The notes under the pieces are model-generated. The model was given only the letters and a program-made list of their open reading frames with translations, ran no database searches and was not told where the DNA came from. A DNA stretch of 64,000 nt from Aureimonas frigidaquae (GTDB taxonomy: Bacteria; Pseudomonadota; Alphaproteobacteria; Rhizobiales; Rhizobiaceae), in assembly GCF_001463905.1 (NCBI RefSeq), contig NZ_BBWR01000002.1:682001-746000 (forward strand), given 5' to 3'. A program made the position numbers and the translations under genes. This document shows, in pieces, positions 18,284 to 27,901 of this stretch (positions within the stretch are counted from its first letter, which is position 1; every line of letters begins with the position of its first letter).

Positions 18284-20113
18284 ATGCCCGCATATCGTTC
18301 CCGAACGACCACGCATGGTCGAAACATGGCTGGAGCTCGCGGCCTGTGGCGCGCCACCGGCATGAAGGACAGCGATTTCGGCAAGCCGATCATCGCCGTC
18401 TGCAACTCCTTCACGCAGTTCGTGCCGGGCCATGTCCATTTGAAGGATCTGGGCCAGCTCGTCGCGCGGGAGATCGAGCTGGCGGGCGGCGTTGCCAAGG
18501 AGTTCAACACCATCGCCGTCGATGACGGTATCGCGATGGGCCATGACGGCATGCTCTATTCCCTGCCCTCCCGCGAACTCATCGCGGACAGCGTGGAATA
18601 CATGGTCAACGCCCATTGCGCCGATGCGATGGTCTGCATCTCCAACTGCGACAAGATCACGCCTGGCATGCTCATGGCGGCCATGCGGCTGAACATCCCG
18701 GTCGTCTTCGTGTCCGGCGGACCGATGGAAGCCGGCAAGGTGACCTGGGAAGGCAAGGACAAGAAGCTCGATCTCGTCGATGCCATGGTTGCGGCCGCCG
18801 ACGAGCGCATCTCCGATGCCGAGGTGCAGGCCATCGAACGCTCGGCCTGCCCGACCTGCGGATCCTGCTCGGGCATGTTCACGGCCAACAGCATGAACTG
18901 CCTGACGGAAGCTCTGGGCCTGTCCCTGCCCGGCAACGGCTCCACCCTCGCCACCCATGCCGACCGCAAGCGCCTCTTCGTGGAGGCGGGCCACCTGATC
19001 GTCGATCTGGCGCGCCGCTACTACGAGCAGGACGACGAGAGCGTCCTGCCGCGCTCCATCGCCAGCTTCGCGGCCTTCGAAAACGCCATGACGCTCGACA
19101 TCGCCATGGGCGGCTCCACCAACACGGTGCTGCATCTCCTGGCAGCCGCCCACGAGGCGGAGGTCGACTTCACCATGGAGGATATCGACCGCCTGTCGCG
19201 CCGTGTCCCGGTCCTGTGCAAGGTGGCGCCGGCCGTCGCCAACGTGCACATGGAAGACGTGCACCACGCGGGCGGCATCATGGGCATTCTGGGAGAGCTG
19301 GATCGCGGCGGGCTGATCGATACGAGCGCGGGCTGCGTGCACGCCGCCAGCATGGCCGATGCCCTGGCCCGCTGGGACGTGAAGCGCACGACAAGCCGTT
19401 CGGTGACGGAGTTCTTCCGGGCCGCGCCCGGCGGGGTGCCGACCCAGGTGGCGTTCAGCCAGGACCGCCGTTTCGACGATCTGGACACGGACCGGGAAAC
19501 CGGCGTCATCCGGGATGTCGCGCATGCCTATTCCAAGGATGGCGGGCTTGCGGTCCTGTACGGCAATCTGGCCGAACTCGGCTGCATCGTGAAGACGGCC
19601 GGCGTCGATGAAAGCATCCTGACCTTTTCCGGCCCGGCGCGCATCTTCGAAAGCCAGGATGCGGCCGTCTACGGCATTCTGAACAAGAAGGTCGAGGCCG
19701 GGGACGTCGTGCTGATCCGCTACGAAGGGCCGCGCGGCGGACCGGGCATGCAGGAGATGCTGTACCCGACGAGCTACCTGAAGTCGAAGGGCCTCGGCAA
19801 AGCCTGCGCCCTCGTGACGGATGGCCGCTTTTCCGGCGGTTCCTCCGGCCTGTCGATCGGCCATGTTTCTCCGGAAGCGGCGGAGGGCGGCACGATCGGC
19901 CTGGTCCGGGAAGGCGACATGATCACCATCGACATTCCGAACCGGATCATCCGGCTCGACGTCTCGGACGCTGAACTCGCCAATCGCCGGCTGGAACAGG
20001 AAAAGCTCGGCTGGCACCCGGCCGAGCCGCGCAAGCGCCGGGTCACGGCAGCGCTGCGGGCCTATGCCTCCATGACCACCAGTGCCGCGAAGGGCGCCGT
20101 TCGGAACATCTGA
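18284..20113 (+). CDS. ilvD: dihydroxy-acid dehydratase
   Basis: A 609-residue Fe-S dehydratase of branched-chain amino-acid synthesis. It converts 2,3-dihydroxy-isovalerate and 2,3-dihydroxy-3-methylvalerate to the 2-keto acids. Full-length match to the family: N-terminus [19 protein letters not shown], cluster cysteines C122 ([10 protein letters not shown]) and C195 ([11 protein letters not shown]), and C-terminal [14 protein letters not shown]. It is IlvD rather than Edd because of the GRNMAGAR and [14 protein letters not shown] signatures. It stands alone with a 237-bp upstream gap and a strong terminator 25 bp downstream, so it is probably monocistronic. Confidence 0.97.
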   Translation: MPAYRSRTTTHGRNMAGARGLWRATGMKDSDFGKPIIAVCNSFTQFVPGHVHLKDLGQLVAREIELAGGVAKEFNTIAVDDGIAMGHDGMLYSLPSRELIADSVEYMVNAHCADAMVCISNCDKITPGMLMAAMRLNIPVVFVSGGPMEAGKVTWEGKDKKLDLVDAMVAAADERISDAEVQAIERSACPTCGSCSGMFTANSMNCLTEALGLSLPGNGSTLATHADRKRLFVEAGHLIVDLARRYYEQDDESVLPRSIASFAAFENAMTLDIAMGGSTNTVLHLLAAAHEAEVDFTMEDIDRLSRRVPVLCKVAPAVANVHMEDVHHAGGIMGILGELDRGGLIDTSAGCVHAASMADALARWDVKRTTSRSVTEFFRAAPGGVPTQVAFSQDRRFDDLDTDRETGVIRDVAHAYSKDGGLAVLYGNLAELGCIVKTAGVDESILTFSGPARIFESQDAAVYGILNKKVEAGDVVLIRYEGPRGGPGMQEMLYPTSYLKSKGLGKACALVTDGRFSGGSSGLSIGHVSPEAAEGGTIGLVREGDMITIDIPNRIIRLDVSDAELANRRLEQEKLGWHPAEPRKRRVTAALRAYASMTTSAAKGAVRNI

Positions 20114-20137
20114 ACCGGCCTGAAGCCAGGTTCGATA

Positions 20138-20168
20138 AGGGTCCGGCCACAGCGGCCGGGCCCTTTTT
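20138..20168 (+). terminator. intrinsic terminator of ilvD
   Basis: An 11-bp stem with one G-T pair (arms 20138-20148 and 20154-20164, loop ACAGC) is followed immediately by a run of T. It lies 25 bases after the ilvD stop codon. Confidence 0.88.
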
Positions 20169-20186
20169 CGTGCCCGCAGCCATACG

Positions 20187-21029
20187 TTACGTCAGCGTGA
20201 AGTGGCGCAGGCGGCGGCCATTGTCCTTCATGTGCAGGTAGGCACCGTCGAACTGCGCCATGCCACGCAGCTTCTGCCAATCGAGGACGATGGCCTCGCG
20301 GTTCGAAAAGGCCACGATGTTTTGCGCCTTCAGATCCTGCAGCACGCGGTTGACGTGGACGACCGACAGCCCGACGGCGTCGGACAGGTCGGACTGGGTC
20401 AGCGGGAAGGGAACGCGGCCGGCTTCCACCAGACCGACATTTTCGAGCCGCACGGCCAGTTCGCAGATCAGATGGCAGATGCGGCGGGGGCCGGGGCGGC
20501 GGCCGACATTGACGATCCATTCGCGGAACATCGATCCGTCGATCAGCGTATCGCGCCACAGGAGGTTGGCGAGGTGCGGATGCTGGCGCACCCACTTGCG
20601 GAAGGTGGAATGCGGCACGAGGCCGAGCTGGCACGGCGTTGCGGCCGCCAGGCTGTGATCCATCACATCCACATGCAGGCTGTAGAAATCCGGGAAATCG
20701 CCCGGTGTGTGGAAGGACATGATCTGGCGTTTGCCATCGACCAGGATCTTGTAGCGGCAGGCCAGTCCCGAGATGATCAGGCAGCAGTGGCGCGGGCTCG
20801 ATCCTTCCGCCGCGATGACATGTCCGACGCCCACATTCTGCACGGTCATATCCAGCGCCGCGATCGCAGCTTCGTCCTCGGGCAGCAGCGTTCCGATGCC
20901 CGTCAGCTTGCGAGCCATCATCTGGGCGCCGACCGCCTGGGGATGCATGTGCATGTGCATGTGCATGCCGTCACTCCGCGCATAGGACGAACCGGCAGAC
21001 GTGGGGCGTCTGTCATTGGCGTCGATCAT
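20187..21029 (-). CDS. Crp/Fnr-family transcriptional regulator
   Basis: A 280-residue regulator with a cyclic-nucleotide-binding-like sensor domain (about residues 45-160) and a Crp-type winged helix-turn-helix (LTQSDLSDAVGLSVVHVNRVL, about residues 210-230). The four-cysteine N-terminus of oxygen-sensing Fnr/FixK types is absent; only two adjacent cysteines are near residue 82, so an Fe-S sensor is unlikely. Rhizobia carry many such proteins of unknown ligand. The N-terminus holds a Met-His repeat encoded by a hexanucleotide repeat; real translation may begin at Met22 or Met37, which would drop all or part of it. It lies downstream of the lipoprotein and fds genes on the same strand. Confidence 0.88.
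   Translation of the reverse strand: MIDANDRRPTSAGSSYARSDGMHMHMHMHPQAVGAQMMARKLTGIGTLLPEDEAAIAALDMTVQNVGVGHVIAAEGSSPRHCCLIISGLACRYKILVDGKRQIMSFHTPGDFPDFYSLHVDVMDHSLAAATPCQLGLVPHSTFRKWVRQHPHLANLLWRDTLIDGSMFREWIVNVGRRPGPRRICHLICELAVRLENVGLVEAGRVPFPLTQSDLSDAVGLSVVHVNRVLQDLKAQNIVAFSNREAIVLDWQKLRGMAQFDGAYLHMKDNGRRLRHFTLT
20945..20968. repeat. hexanucleotide tandem repeat (GCATGT, four units) inside the Crp/Fnr gene
   Basis: Three exact copies of GCATGT and a fourth ending in C run in tandem. Read on the minus strand they encode alternating Met and His. Copy-number change would keep the frame and alter only the number of Met-His pairs. Confidence 0.85.
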
Positions 21030-21137
21030 TCAATGTGGCCCGGCGGAACTTATGAACAGGTCTTGACTATGGTGCGCCCTGCCCCGCTCCGAGCATATCA
21101 TCAGAACGGTGAAGCGCATTACGCCTATCGACGTATG

Positions 21138-21389
21138 CTATCGCACGACATAGACGGGCTGGTAGACGACGAGCGGATCGTCCAGCGCGCGCAGTTGCGC
21201 ACGGCGATCGGCATCGCGCGCCAGGTCGATTCGCTGCAGGCAGCCGGCGAAGGCGTCGGTGCCCGCCTTGAACCCGTAGGACCGGCACTGCGCCTCGTCG
21301 GCGGCACGCAATTGTTCGGGGGTGATGGTCTGGCAGCCGGCAAGGCTGGCAAGGGCTGCAATCATGCAGGCAAAGCGCGGCAAGTTCAT
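21138..21389 (-). CDS. small lipoprotein (83 aa)
   Basis: An 83-residue protein with a type II signal peptide: basic N-terminus, hydrophobic core and lipobox LAGC, placing the lipid-modified cysteine at residue 19. The mature part is short and polar with two more cysteines (AQCRSYGF and AGCLQRID) that could form one disulfide. It resembles small entericidin-unrelated lipoproteins of unknown function found across Hyphomicrobiales. It lies 83 bp downstream of fdsD on the same strand, but a functional link to formate dehydrogenase is not shown. Confidence 0.75.
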   Translation of the reverse strand: MNLPRFACMIAALASLAGCQTITPEQLRAADEAQCRSYGFKAGTDAFAGCLQRIDLARDADRRAQLRALDDPLVVYQPVYVVR

Positions 21390-21472
21390 TCATGGCCCCC
21401 CTCCACAGGGGCCATTGGACAGTGCACCGCAGACGCTTTCCAGGCAAGCGCGACCGAACGGGCGGACCGGCG

Positions 21473-21781
21473 TCAGCCGGCGTCGCTGCCGCGCTCCGTT
21501 CCCACTGAAACGCCGCCGTGCGCTTCCAGCGCTTCCGACACGCGCTTGGGCGCCCGGTCCCGCAGGATGCTCAAACCCTGTGCGGCGAGTGGGCGAAGGC
21601 CGTCCCCACCCGCGTCCAGATGCGCCAGTATGTCCTGGCGCATGCGCCGGCTCCAGAAGGCCGCGACATGGTCGGCAAAGCCGAGGGCGGAGGATTCGTG
21701 TTCCTGACTTTCGAAGAACCGTGCGATCTGGTTGGCCATCCGCACCAGGGTGGCCGAGGTATCGTGCCGCACGCCGCTCAT
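21473..21781 (-). CDS. fdsD: NAD-dependent formate dehydrogenase delta subunit
   Basis: A 102-residue protein matching the FdsD family: N-terminus with RMANQIARFFES, then DHVAAFWSRRMRQDILAH. FdsD assists assembly of the soluble molybdenum formate dehydrogenase and copurifies with it in some species. It overlaps fdsA by 4 bases, so the two are coupled. In most relatives fdsC (an FdhD-like sulfurtransferase) lies between fdsA and fdsD; here it is missing. Confidence 0.92.
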   Translation of the reverse strand: MSGVRHDTSATLVRMANQIARFFESQEHESSALGFADHVAAFWSRRMRQDILAHLDAGGDGLRPLAAQGLSILRDRAPKRVSEALEAHGGVSVGTERGSDAG

Positions 21782-24654
21782 TCGGCCGGCTCCGCGGGCG
21801 CGATGCGGCGGCTGGCGCTTGCCAGGGCCGAATATTCCTCCTGCCAGGCGCTCGGCCCGTTCGACGGCGAAACCTGGACCGCGGTCACCTTATATTCCGG
21901 GCAGTTCGTGGCCCAGTCGGAATAGTCGGTGGTGACCACATTGGCCTGTGTCAGCGGATGGTGGAAGGTCGTATAGACGACGCCCGGCGCCACCCTGTCG
22001 GTGATGCGGGCCCGCAGGGTCGTCTCCCCGGCCCGGCTGGCGACACGCACGAAATCACGCTCCTTGATGCCGCGATCCTCCGCATCCTGCGGGTGGATCT
22101 CCAGGAGGTCTTCCTCGTGCCAGAGCACATTGTCGGTCCGCCGCGTCTGCGCGCCCACATTGTACTGGCTGAGAATGCGGCCGGTCGTCAGGAGCAGCGG
22201 GAAGCGCGGCCCGGTGCGCTCGTCCGTCGGGACATATTCGGTCAGGACGAAAAGCCCCTTGCCGCGCACGAAGCCCTCCATGTGCATGGTCGGCGTGCCG
22301 TCCGGCGCGGCCTCGTTGACCGGCCATTGCAGGGAGCCGTGCCGATCGAGCGCGTCGTAGGTCACGCCGCGGAAGGTCGGCGTCAGCGCGGCGATCTCTT
22401 CCATGATGCGCGCGGGATGGCCGTAATCCATCGGGTAGCCGAGCGCGTTGGACAGGAGCTGGGTGATCTCCCAGTCGGCATAGCCGGCCTTGGGCGCCAT
22501 CACGCGCCGCACCCGCTGGATGCGCCGTTCGGCATTGGTGAAGGTGCCGTCCTTTTCCAGGAAGGTGGAGCCCGGCAGGAAGACATGGGCATGCACCGCC
22601 GTTTCGTTCAGGAACAGATCCTGCACGACGACGCATTCCATCGCATCGAGCCCCGCCGCGACATGGCGCGTATTGGGATCGGACTGGAGGATGTCCTCGC
22701 CCTGGATGTAGATGCCCTTGAAGCGCCCGGCCACGGCCTCGTCCAGCATGTTGGGAATGCGTAGGCCCGGCTCCTCGTCGATGGGCCGGCCCCAGGCCGC
22801 CTCGAACAAGGCGCGGGCCGCATCGTCCGAAACGTGGCGGTAGCCGGACAGCTCGTGCGGGAAGGAGCCCATGTCACAGGCGCCCTGCACATTGTTCTGG
22901 CCGCGCAGCGGATTGACCCCCGCCCCCGGCTTGCCGACATTGCCCGTCGCCATGGCCAGATTGGCGATGGCCATGACCGTCGTTGAGCCCTGGCTATGCT
23001 CCGTCACGCCCAGCCCGTAATAGATGGCCGCATTGCCGCCGGTGGCGTAGAGGCGCGCGGCCGCGCGCAGCGAGGCGGCGTCCACGCCCGTGCGATGTTC
23101 GACCGCTTCCGGGCTGTGCCGTTCCTCCGCCACGAAGGCCGCCCAATCGGCGAAGGCGCCGAGATCGCAGCGGGCGCGCACGTAATCCTCGTCCACGAGG
23201 CCTTCCGTCACGATGACATGCGCCATGGCGGTCAGCACCGCGACATTGGTCCCCGGTCGCAGAGGCAGGTGGTGGGCTGCCTCGACATGCGGCGTGCGCA
23301 CCAGATCGATCCGCCGGGGATCGACGACGATCAGCTTGGCGCCCTGCCGCAGCCGCCGCTTCATGCGCGAGCCGAAGACCGGATGGCCGTCCGTCGGGTT
23401 GGCGCCGATCACCATGATCACGTCGGACGCATCGACGGAATCGAAATCCTGCGTCCCGGCTGAGGTGCCGAAGGTCGTCTTCAGGCCATAGCCGGTCGGC
23501 GAATGGCAGACACGGGCGCAGGTATCGACATTGTTGTTGCCGAAGGCGGCGCGCACCAGCTTCTGGACGAGGAAGGTTTCCTCGTTCGTGCAGCGGGACG
23601 AGGTGATGCCGCCGACACTGTCACGCCCATAGCGTGCCTGAATGGCCTTGAACTGTCCGGCCGCATAGGAAATGGCCTCTTCCCAGCTGACCTTCTGCCA
23701 GGGATCGGAGGTGGAGGCGCGGATCATCGGCGTGGTGATCCGCTCGCCATGGTTGGCGTATCCCCAGGCAAAGCGGCCCTTCACGCAGGAATGGCCGTGA
23801 TTGGCCTTGCCGTCCTTCCACGGCACCATGCGGACCAGCTCCTCGCCCCGCATCTCGGCCTTGAAGGTGCAGCCCACGCCGCAATAGGCGCAGGTCGTCA
23901 CGGCCGAGTGCTCCGGCTGCCCGATCTCGATCACCTTGCGCTCGGTCAGGGTGGCGGTGGGGCAGGCCTGCACGCAGGCCCCGCAGGACACGCATTCGGA
24001 TGAAAAGAAGTCTTCCGACTGGCTGGGGGACACCCGGCTGTCGAAGCCGCGGCCGGAAATCGTCAGCGCGAATGTGCCCTGGACTTCCTCGCAGGCCCGC
24101 ACGCAGCGCGAGCAGACGATGCATTTGGACGGGTCATAAGTGAAGTAGGGATTGGATTGGTCCTTCGGCAGAAAGGCGTCGTTGTGCGCGCCGTCCTGCA
24201 GCGCATGAACGTGGTTGGCGCCGTCCTGGCCGTAACGCACCTCACGCAGGCCGACAGCGCCGGCCATGTCCTGCAACTCGCAATCGCCATTGGCAGCGCA
24301 GGTCAGGCAATCGAGCGGATGGTCCGAAATATAGAGCTCCATGACGCCACGGCGTAGCTTCTTCAGCCGCTCGGTCTGGGTGCGGACCACCATGCCGTCC
24401 ATCACGGGCGTCGTGCAGGAGGCCGGCGTGCCCATCCGCCCCTCCACCTCCACGAGGCACAGGCGGCAGGAGCCGAAGGGCTCCAGGCTGTCCGTGGCGC
24501 AGAGTTTGGGAATGGCCGTCCCCATCTGCGAGGCGACGCGCATGATGGAATCGCCGGCCTCTGCCGTGACGGTCACGCCGTCGATCGTCAGGCTGACCGT
24601 TTTGCCGGCTTTGCGGGCGGGTGTGCCATGATCGGTTTCACGCAGGAGCGACAT
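21778..24654 (-). CDS. fdsA: NAD-dependent formate dehydrogenase alpha subunit (Mo-bis-MGD, Fe-S)
   Basis: A 958-residue catalytic subunit that oxidises formate to CO2 in the cytoplasm and passes electrons to FdsB. Order of domains: NuoG-like [2Fe-2S] ferredoxin domain (about 20-100; CRLCLVEV and SCTTPV), His-Cys [4Fe-4S] region, two [4Fe-4S] motifs (CIVCSRCVRACEE and CVSCGACVQACP), a Mo4Fe4S domain with CAYCGVGC, then the molybdopterin domain. C383 in RVCHSPTGYG is the expected molybdenum ligand, with the neighbouring His intact. Length and motif spacing match FdsA of Rhodobacter and Cupriavidus. Confidence 0.97.
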   Translation of the reverse strand: MSLLRETDHGTPARKAGKTVSLTIDGVTVTAEAGDSIMRVASQMGTAIPKLCATDSLEPFGSCRLCLVEVEGRMGTPASCTTPVMDGMVVRTQTERLKKLRRGVMELYISDHPLDCLTCAANGDCELQDMAGAVGLREVRYGQDGANHVHALQDGAHNDAFLPKDQSNPYFTYDPSKCIVCSRCVRACEEVQGTFALTISGRGFDSRVSPSQSEDFFSSECVSCGACVQACPTATLTERKVIEIGQPEHSAVTTCAYCGVGCTFKAEMRGEELVRMVPWKDGKANHGHSCVKGRFAWGYANHGERITTPMIRASTSDPWQKVSWEEAISYAAGQFKAIQARYGRDSVGGITSSRCTNEETFLVQKLVRAAFGNNNVDTCARVCHSPTGYGLKTTFGTSAGTQDFDSVDASDVIMVIGANPTDGHPVFGSRMKRRLRQGAKLIVVDPRRIDLVRTPHVEAAHHLPLRPGTNVAVLTAMAHVIVTEGLVDEDYVRARCDLGAFADWAAFVAEERHSPEAVEHRTGVDAASLRAAARLYATGGNAAIYYGLGVTEHSQGSTTVMAIANLAMATGNVGKPGAGVNPLRGQNNVQGACDMGSFPHELSGYRHVSDDAARALFEAAWGRPIDEEPGLRIPNMLDEAVAGRFKGIYIQGEDILQSDPNTRHVAAGLDAMECVVVQDLFLNETAVHAHVFLPGSTFLEKDGTFTNAERRIQRVRRVMAPKAGYADWEITQLLSNALGYPMDYGHPARIMEEIAALTPTFRGVTYDALDRHGSLQWPVNEAAPDGTPTMHMEGFVRGKGLFVLTEYVPTDERTGPRFPLLLTTGRILSQYNVGAQTRRTDNVLWHEEDLLEIHPQDAEDRGIKERDFVRVASRAGETTLRARITDRVAPGVVYTTFHHPLTQANVVTTDYSDWATNCPEYKVTAVQVSPSNGPSAWQEEYSALASASRRIAPAEPAE

Positions 24655-24668
24655 GGTTCAGAACCTCC

Positions 24669-26252
24669 TCAACCGGCCGCTTCGAGCGGCGCCGGAAGGG
24701 CGCGCGCGGCAAGGTCGAAATCTTCCGGGAAATGGGTCATGGCGCTGGAGACGGGGTATGGCGTGAAGCCGCCCAGCGCGCAGAGCGAACCGAACTTCAT
24801 CGTCTCGCATAGATCGGCCAGGAGCGTGAGCTCCGCGCCGACCGGGGCCCGCGTCTGCCGCGCGGCAAGGATCCGGTCCATGACCTCCTGTCCGCGCACC
24901 GCGCCGATCCGGCAGGGCGTGCACTTGCCGCAGCTTTCCACGGCGCAGAATTCCAGCGCGAAGCGCGCCATCCGCGCCATATCGACCGTATCGTCGAAGA
25001 CGGTGATCCCGCCATGGCCGATCAGCCCGTCCCGCGCCGCGAAGGCCTCGTAATCGAAGGGCGTATCGAAGAGATGGGGCGGGAAATAGGCCCCGAGCGG
25101 CCCGCCGACCTGCACCGCGCGCACCGGCCGGCCGCTGGCCGTGCCGCCACCGATGCCGAGCACCAGCTCCCCGAGCGTCATGCCGAAGGGCACTTCGCAA
25201 AGGCCCCCGTAGCGCACATTGCCGGCAAGCTGCACCGGCATCGTCCCGCGCGAGCGGCCCATGCCGAGCGCCTGGTAGCGTTCCGGCCCCTCGGCAAACA
25301 GCGCCGGCACCGTGGCCAGGCTCAGGACGTTGTTGATGACCGTCGGGCAGCCGAACAGGCCCTGAAGCGCCGGCAGCGGCGGCTTGGCGCGCACGATGCC
25401 GCGCTTGCCCTCGATCGAGTTCAGGAGCGAGGTTTCCTCGCCGCAGACATAGGCCCCCGCCCCGACCCGGACCTCCATGTCGAAGGCCTGGTCCGATCCT
25501 CCCACGCGCTGGCCCAGCCACCCGGCCTTCCGGCTTTCGACAATGGCATGTTCCATGGCGGCGATGGCGTGCGGATATTCCGACCGGATATAGACGTAGC
25601 CATAGGTCGCGCCGACGGTGACGCCGCAAATGGCCATGCCCTCGATCAGCCGGAAGGGATCGCCCTCCATCAGCATCCGGTCGGCAAAGGTGCCGCTGTC
25701 GCCCTCGTCGGCATTGCAGACGACGTATTTCTCCGGCGCCTGCGCCTTGAAAACGGTTTCCCATTTGATGCCCGTCGGGAAGCCCGCGCCGCCGCGCCCC
25801 CGAAGGCCGGAGGCTTTGACCGTCTCCACCCGTTCGGCCGGCGCCTGGCGCAGGGCGGCGGCAAGCCCCGCCCAGCCGCCATGCTTCGCATAGTCTGCCT
25901 GCGAGCGCGGATCGACGATGCCGCACAGCGCGAAGGTCGGCCGGGTCTGGCAGGCCAGGAAGGGATGCTCCTCCGGCCGGCCGATGCGCAAGGCGTGATC
26001 GCCACCGTCGAGGAAGCCGGCCGCCATCAGATCGTCCAGCGCCTCCACGCCGACCGGGCCGTAGCCGATGCGCCCTTCCGGCAGCTCGACCTCCACCAGC
26101 GGCTCCAGGAAATGCGCCCCGCGTGAGCCGTTCCGCACGATCTCGATGGCGCGGCCCTCACGCGCCGCCAGCCCTTCGAGGGCAGCGGCCACGGCATCGG
26201 CGCCGACGGCGACAGCCGCGGCATCGCCGGGAATAAAGATACGGCGGATCAT
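24669..26252 (-). CDS. fdsB: NAD-dependent formate dehydrogenase beta subunit (FMN, Fe-S)
   Basis: A 527-residue NuoF homologue that carries electrons from the Fe-S chain to NAD. An N-terminal thioredoxin-like [2Fe-2S]-type domain, here without an obvious cysteine set, is followed by the FMN/NADH domain (GRGGAGFPTGIKW and the ADEGDSGTF region) and the C-terminal [4Fe-4S] motif SCGKCTPCR. The ATG at 26252 is chosen because it overlaps the fdsG stop (ATGA); an in-frame start 31 codons earlier would lie inside fdsG. Confidence 0.96.
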   Translation of the reverse strand: MIRRIFIPGDAAAVAVGADAVAAALEGLAAREGRAIEIVRNGSRGAHFLEPLVEVELPEGRIGYGPVGVEALDDLMAAGFLDGGDHALRIGRPEEHPFLACQTRPTFALCGIVDPRSQADYAKHGGWAGLAAALRQAPAERVETVKASGLRGRGGAGFPTGIKWETVFKAQAPEKYVVCNADEGDSGTFADRMLMEGDPFRLIEGMAICGVTVGATYGYVYIRSEYPHAIAAMEHAIVESRKAGWLGQRVGGSDQAFDMEVRVGAGAYVCGEETSLLNSIEGKRGIVRAKPPLPALQGLFGCPTVINNVLSLATVPALFAEGPERYQALGMGRSRGTMPVQLAGNVRYGGLCEVPFGMTLGELVLGIGGGTASGRPVRAVQVGGPLGAYFPPHLFDTPFDYEAFAARDGLIGHGGITVFDDTVDMARMARFALEFCAVESCGKCTPCRIGAVRGQEVMDRILAARQTRAPVGAELTLLADLCETMKFGSLCALGGFTPYPVSSAMTHFPEDFDLAARALPAPLEAAG

Positions 26253-26734
26253 CGGATCACCTGCGTCAGAAGCTCGTCGAGCCGCGCCTCCGACAGCCGT
26301 CCATGCAGGCGGCCGTCGATCATGGCGGCCGGCGACAGGGAGCAAAGGCCGAGGCAGTAGACGGGCTCGAGCGTCACCGCCCCATCGGCGGCGGTTGCAT
26401 GCAGCGGCAGGCCGAGCCGGCGTTCGGCATGCTCAGCCAGGGCGTCGGCGCCGCGGGCCTTGCAGGCTTCGGCCACGCAGAGCTTGACGACATGGCGGCC
26501 GGCCGGCTGGCGGCGGAAATCATGATAGAAGGTCACCACCCCATGCACGTCGGCGCGCGACAGATTCAGCGCCTGCGCGATATCGGGCACCATGGCGTCG
26601 TCCACATAGCCGAACTCGGCCACCACCTCGTGGAGGATGGGCAGGAGCGCACCCTTGCGATGACGGTGCGCTTCCAGGATCTCGGCCAGCCTGCCGGCGT
26701 CGTAGCCGCCGGTTCCCCGCGTCCTGTCCAGCAT
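26249..26734 (-). CDS. fdsG: NAD-dependent formate dehydrogenase gamma subunit ([2Fe-2S])
   Basis: A 161-residue NuoE homologue with a thioredoxin-like [2Fe-2S] fold. The four cluster cysteines are in two pairs, LCVAEACK and YCLGLCSLSP. The preceding helical part has LHEVVAEFGYVDDAMV, typical of the family. It is the first gene of the fdsGBAD operon and overlaps fdsB by 4 bases. The promoter must lie in the 120-bp gap upstream, which also holds a LysR-type box. Confidence 0.95.
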   Translation of the reverse strand: MLDRTRGTGGYDAGRLAEILEAHRHRKGALLPILHEVVAEFGYVDDAMVPDIAQALNLSRADVHGVVTFYHDFRRQPAGRHVVKLCVAEACKARGADALAEHAERRLGLPLHATAADGAVTLEPVYCLGLCSLSPAAMIDGRLHGRLSEARLDELLTQVIR

Positions 26735-26838
26735 GTCCGTCTTCTCCTCCCGGCCCGTCCGCCGGATCTTGCCGCATACGATGCGACGCGGAGAGTCCGC
26801 CCAAACTTAGAATCAGTCAAATAGTCAGCGCCTGTCTT

Positions 26839-26857
26839 TGATAGACGGCGTCTATCA
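26839..26857. promoter_or_regulatory. LysR-type box upstream of the fds operon
   Basis: A perfect 8-bp inverted repeat (26839-26846 and 26850-26857, spacer GGC) contains ATAG-N7-CTAT, a textbook T-N11-A LysR-regulator site. It lies about 105 bases upstream of the fdsG start and overlaps the stop codon of the adjacent LysR gene. It is the natural binding site for that regulator to activate fds. Confidence 0.68.
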
Positions 26858-27775
26858 GGAAACGCCGCCGACCTCAGCTAGGCGGTGGCGAAGCTGGCTC
26901 GAACGCCCGCAGGACAGAGCGAGCCTTGCCATGACGGAGCTCGGATGCCGGTTGGGGACGACGAGCCCCACGCCTTGAGGGCGCGCCGGCCTGTCGAAGG
27001 CAAGGACGCGGAAGGCCGGATCGGCCGCGACGGTCTGCGCATAGGTGTGCGGCATGATGCAGGACAGGCCGGCCATGCGCACCATGGACAGGAGTGCCGC
27101 ATAGGAGTTGGCCATGGCGACGGGCCGCACGACAAGGCCGAGGCTGGACAGGTGCGCATCCAGGATGCGGCGGTTCTGCATGTCCGGCGCCAGAAGGCAG
27201 AGCGGCTGCGCCACGGCCTCTGCCCAGCCGATGGTGCCTTCGGCCGCAAGCGGCCCGGTGGCGGCAGTCGCGAAAATCTGCGTCTCGCGGTACAGCGTAA
27301 CGGAGATGACATCCGGCAGCGGCTCGTTGTCGAGATATGTCAGGCCGACATCGATCTCGTAGCCGCCGAGCGCGCGCTCGATCTGCCGGGAGGTCAGGGC
27401 CGCGATCTGCACCGTGACCTGCGGATGGAGTTCCCGCAGCGCCGCCACGAAGGCGCCGCAGACCGGCATGGCGGCAGGGATGATGCCCATGCGCAGGACG
27501 CCCGTGACATCGCCGCCGACCGGCATCTGCGTCGCATCCCGCAATCCGCCGACATCGGCCAGAAGCTGCTGGGCCCAGGGCAAGGCGGCCTCGCCCTCGG
27601 TCGTCAGCCCGGCAAAGCGCCGGTCCCGCAGCACGAGCCGCACGCCGAGCTCGTCCTCCAGCGCGTTGATGCCGGCCGACAAGGTGGGCTGCGTCACCCC
27701 GCACAAGGCGGCGGCGCGGCCGAAATGCCCCTCGCGCGCCAAGGTTACGAAATACTCGATGGTCCGCAGCTGCAT
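26855..27775 (-). CDS. LysR-family transcriptional regulator, probable regulator of fds
   Basis: A 306-residue LysR protein with a winged helix at the N-terminus ([20 protein letters not shown], about residues 28-47) and a periplasmic-binding-protein-like effector domain. The start at 27775 (MQLRTIEYF) is the standard LysR N-terminus; the frame runs on to 28462 but that part lies antisense to the esterase. It sits directly upstream of fdsG on the same strand, as does FdsR in several formate dehydrogenase loci, and a LysR box overlaps its end. Control of fds by formate or a related signal is inference. Confidence 0.92.
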   Translation of the reverse strand: MQLRTIEYFVTLAREGHFGRAAALCGVTQPTLSAGINALEDELGVRLVLRDRRFAGLTTEGEAALPWAQQLLADVGGLRDATQMPVGGDVTGVLRMGIIPAAMPVCGAFVAALRELHPQVTVQIAALTSRQIERALGGYEIDVGLTYLDNEPLPDVISVTLYRETQIFATAATGPLAAEGTIGWAEAVAQPLCLLAPDMQNRRILDAHLSSLGLVVRPVAMANSYAALLSMVRMAGLSCIMPHTYAQTVAADPAFRVLAFDRPARPQGVGLVVPNRHPSSVMARLALSCGRSSQLRHRLAEVGGVS

Positions 27776-27901
27776 GCCGTTCCCCCTTACGCGTGCCAAG
27801 TGAACCCGGCGGCGAAGCACCGTCAACCGGCAGAGCCGTGGCAGCCTGCGCAAAGGATCGCTACGTTGGCGCCGACTTGACGTTGCGAGGGAAGAGGCTC
27901 G

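Noticed and set aside
18194-20017. A 607-residue minus-strand frame across ilvD
   Set aside because: It mirrors a highly conserved plus-strand enzyme and shows no protein family features; it stems from the third-position GC of ilvD.
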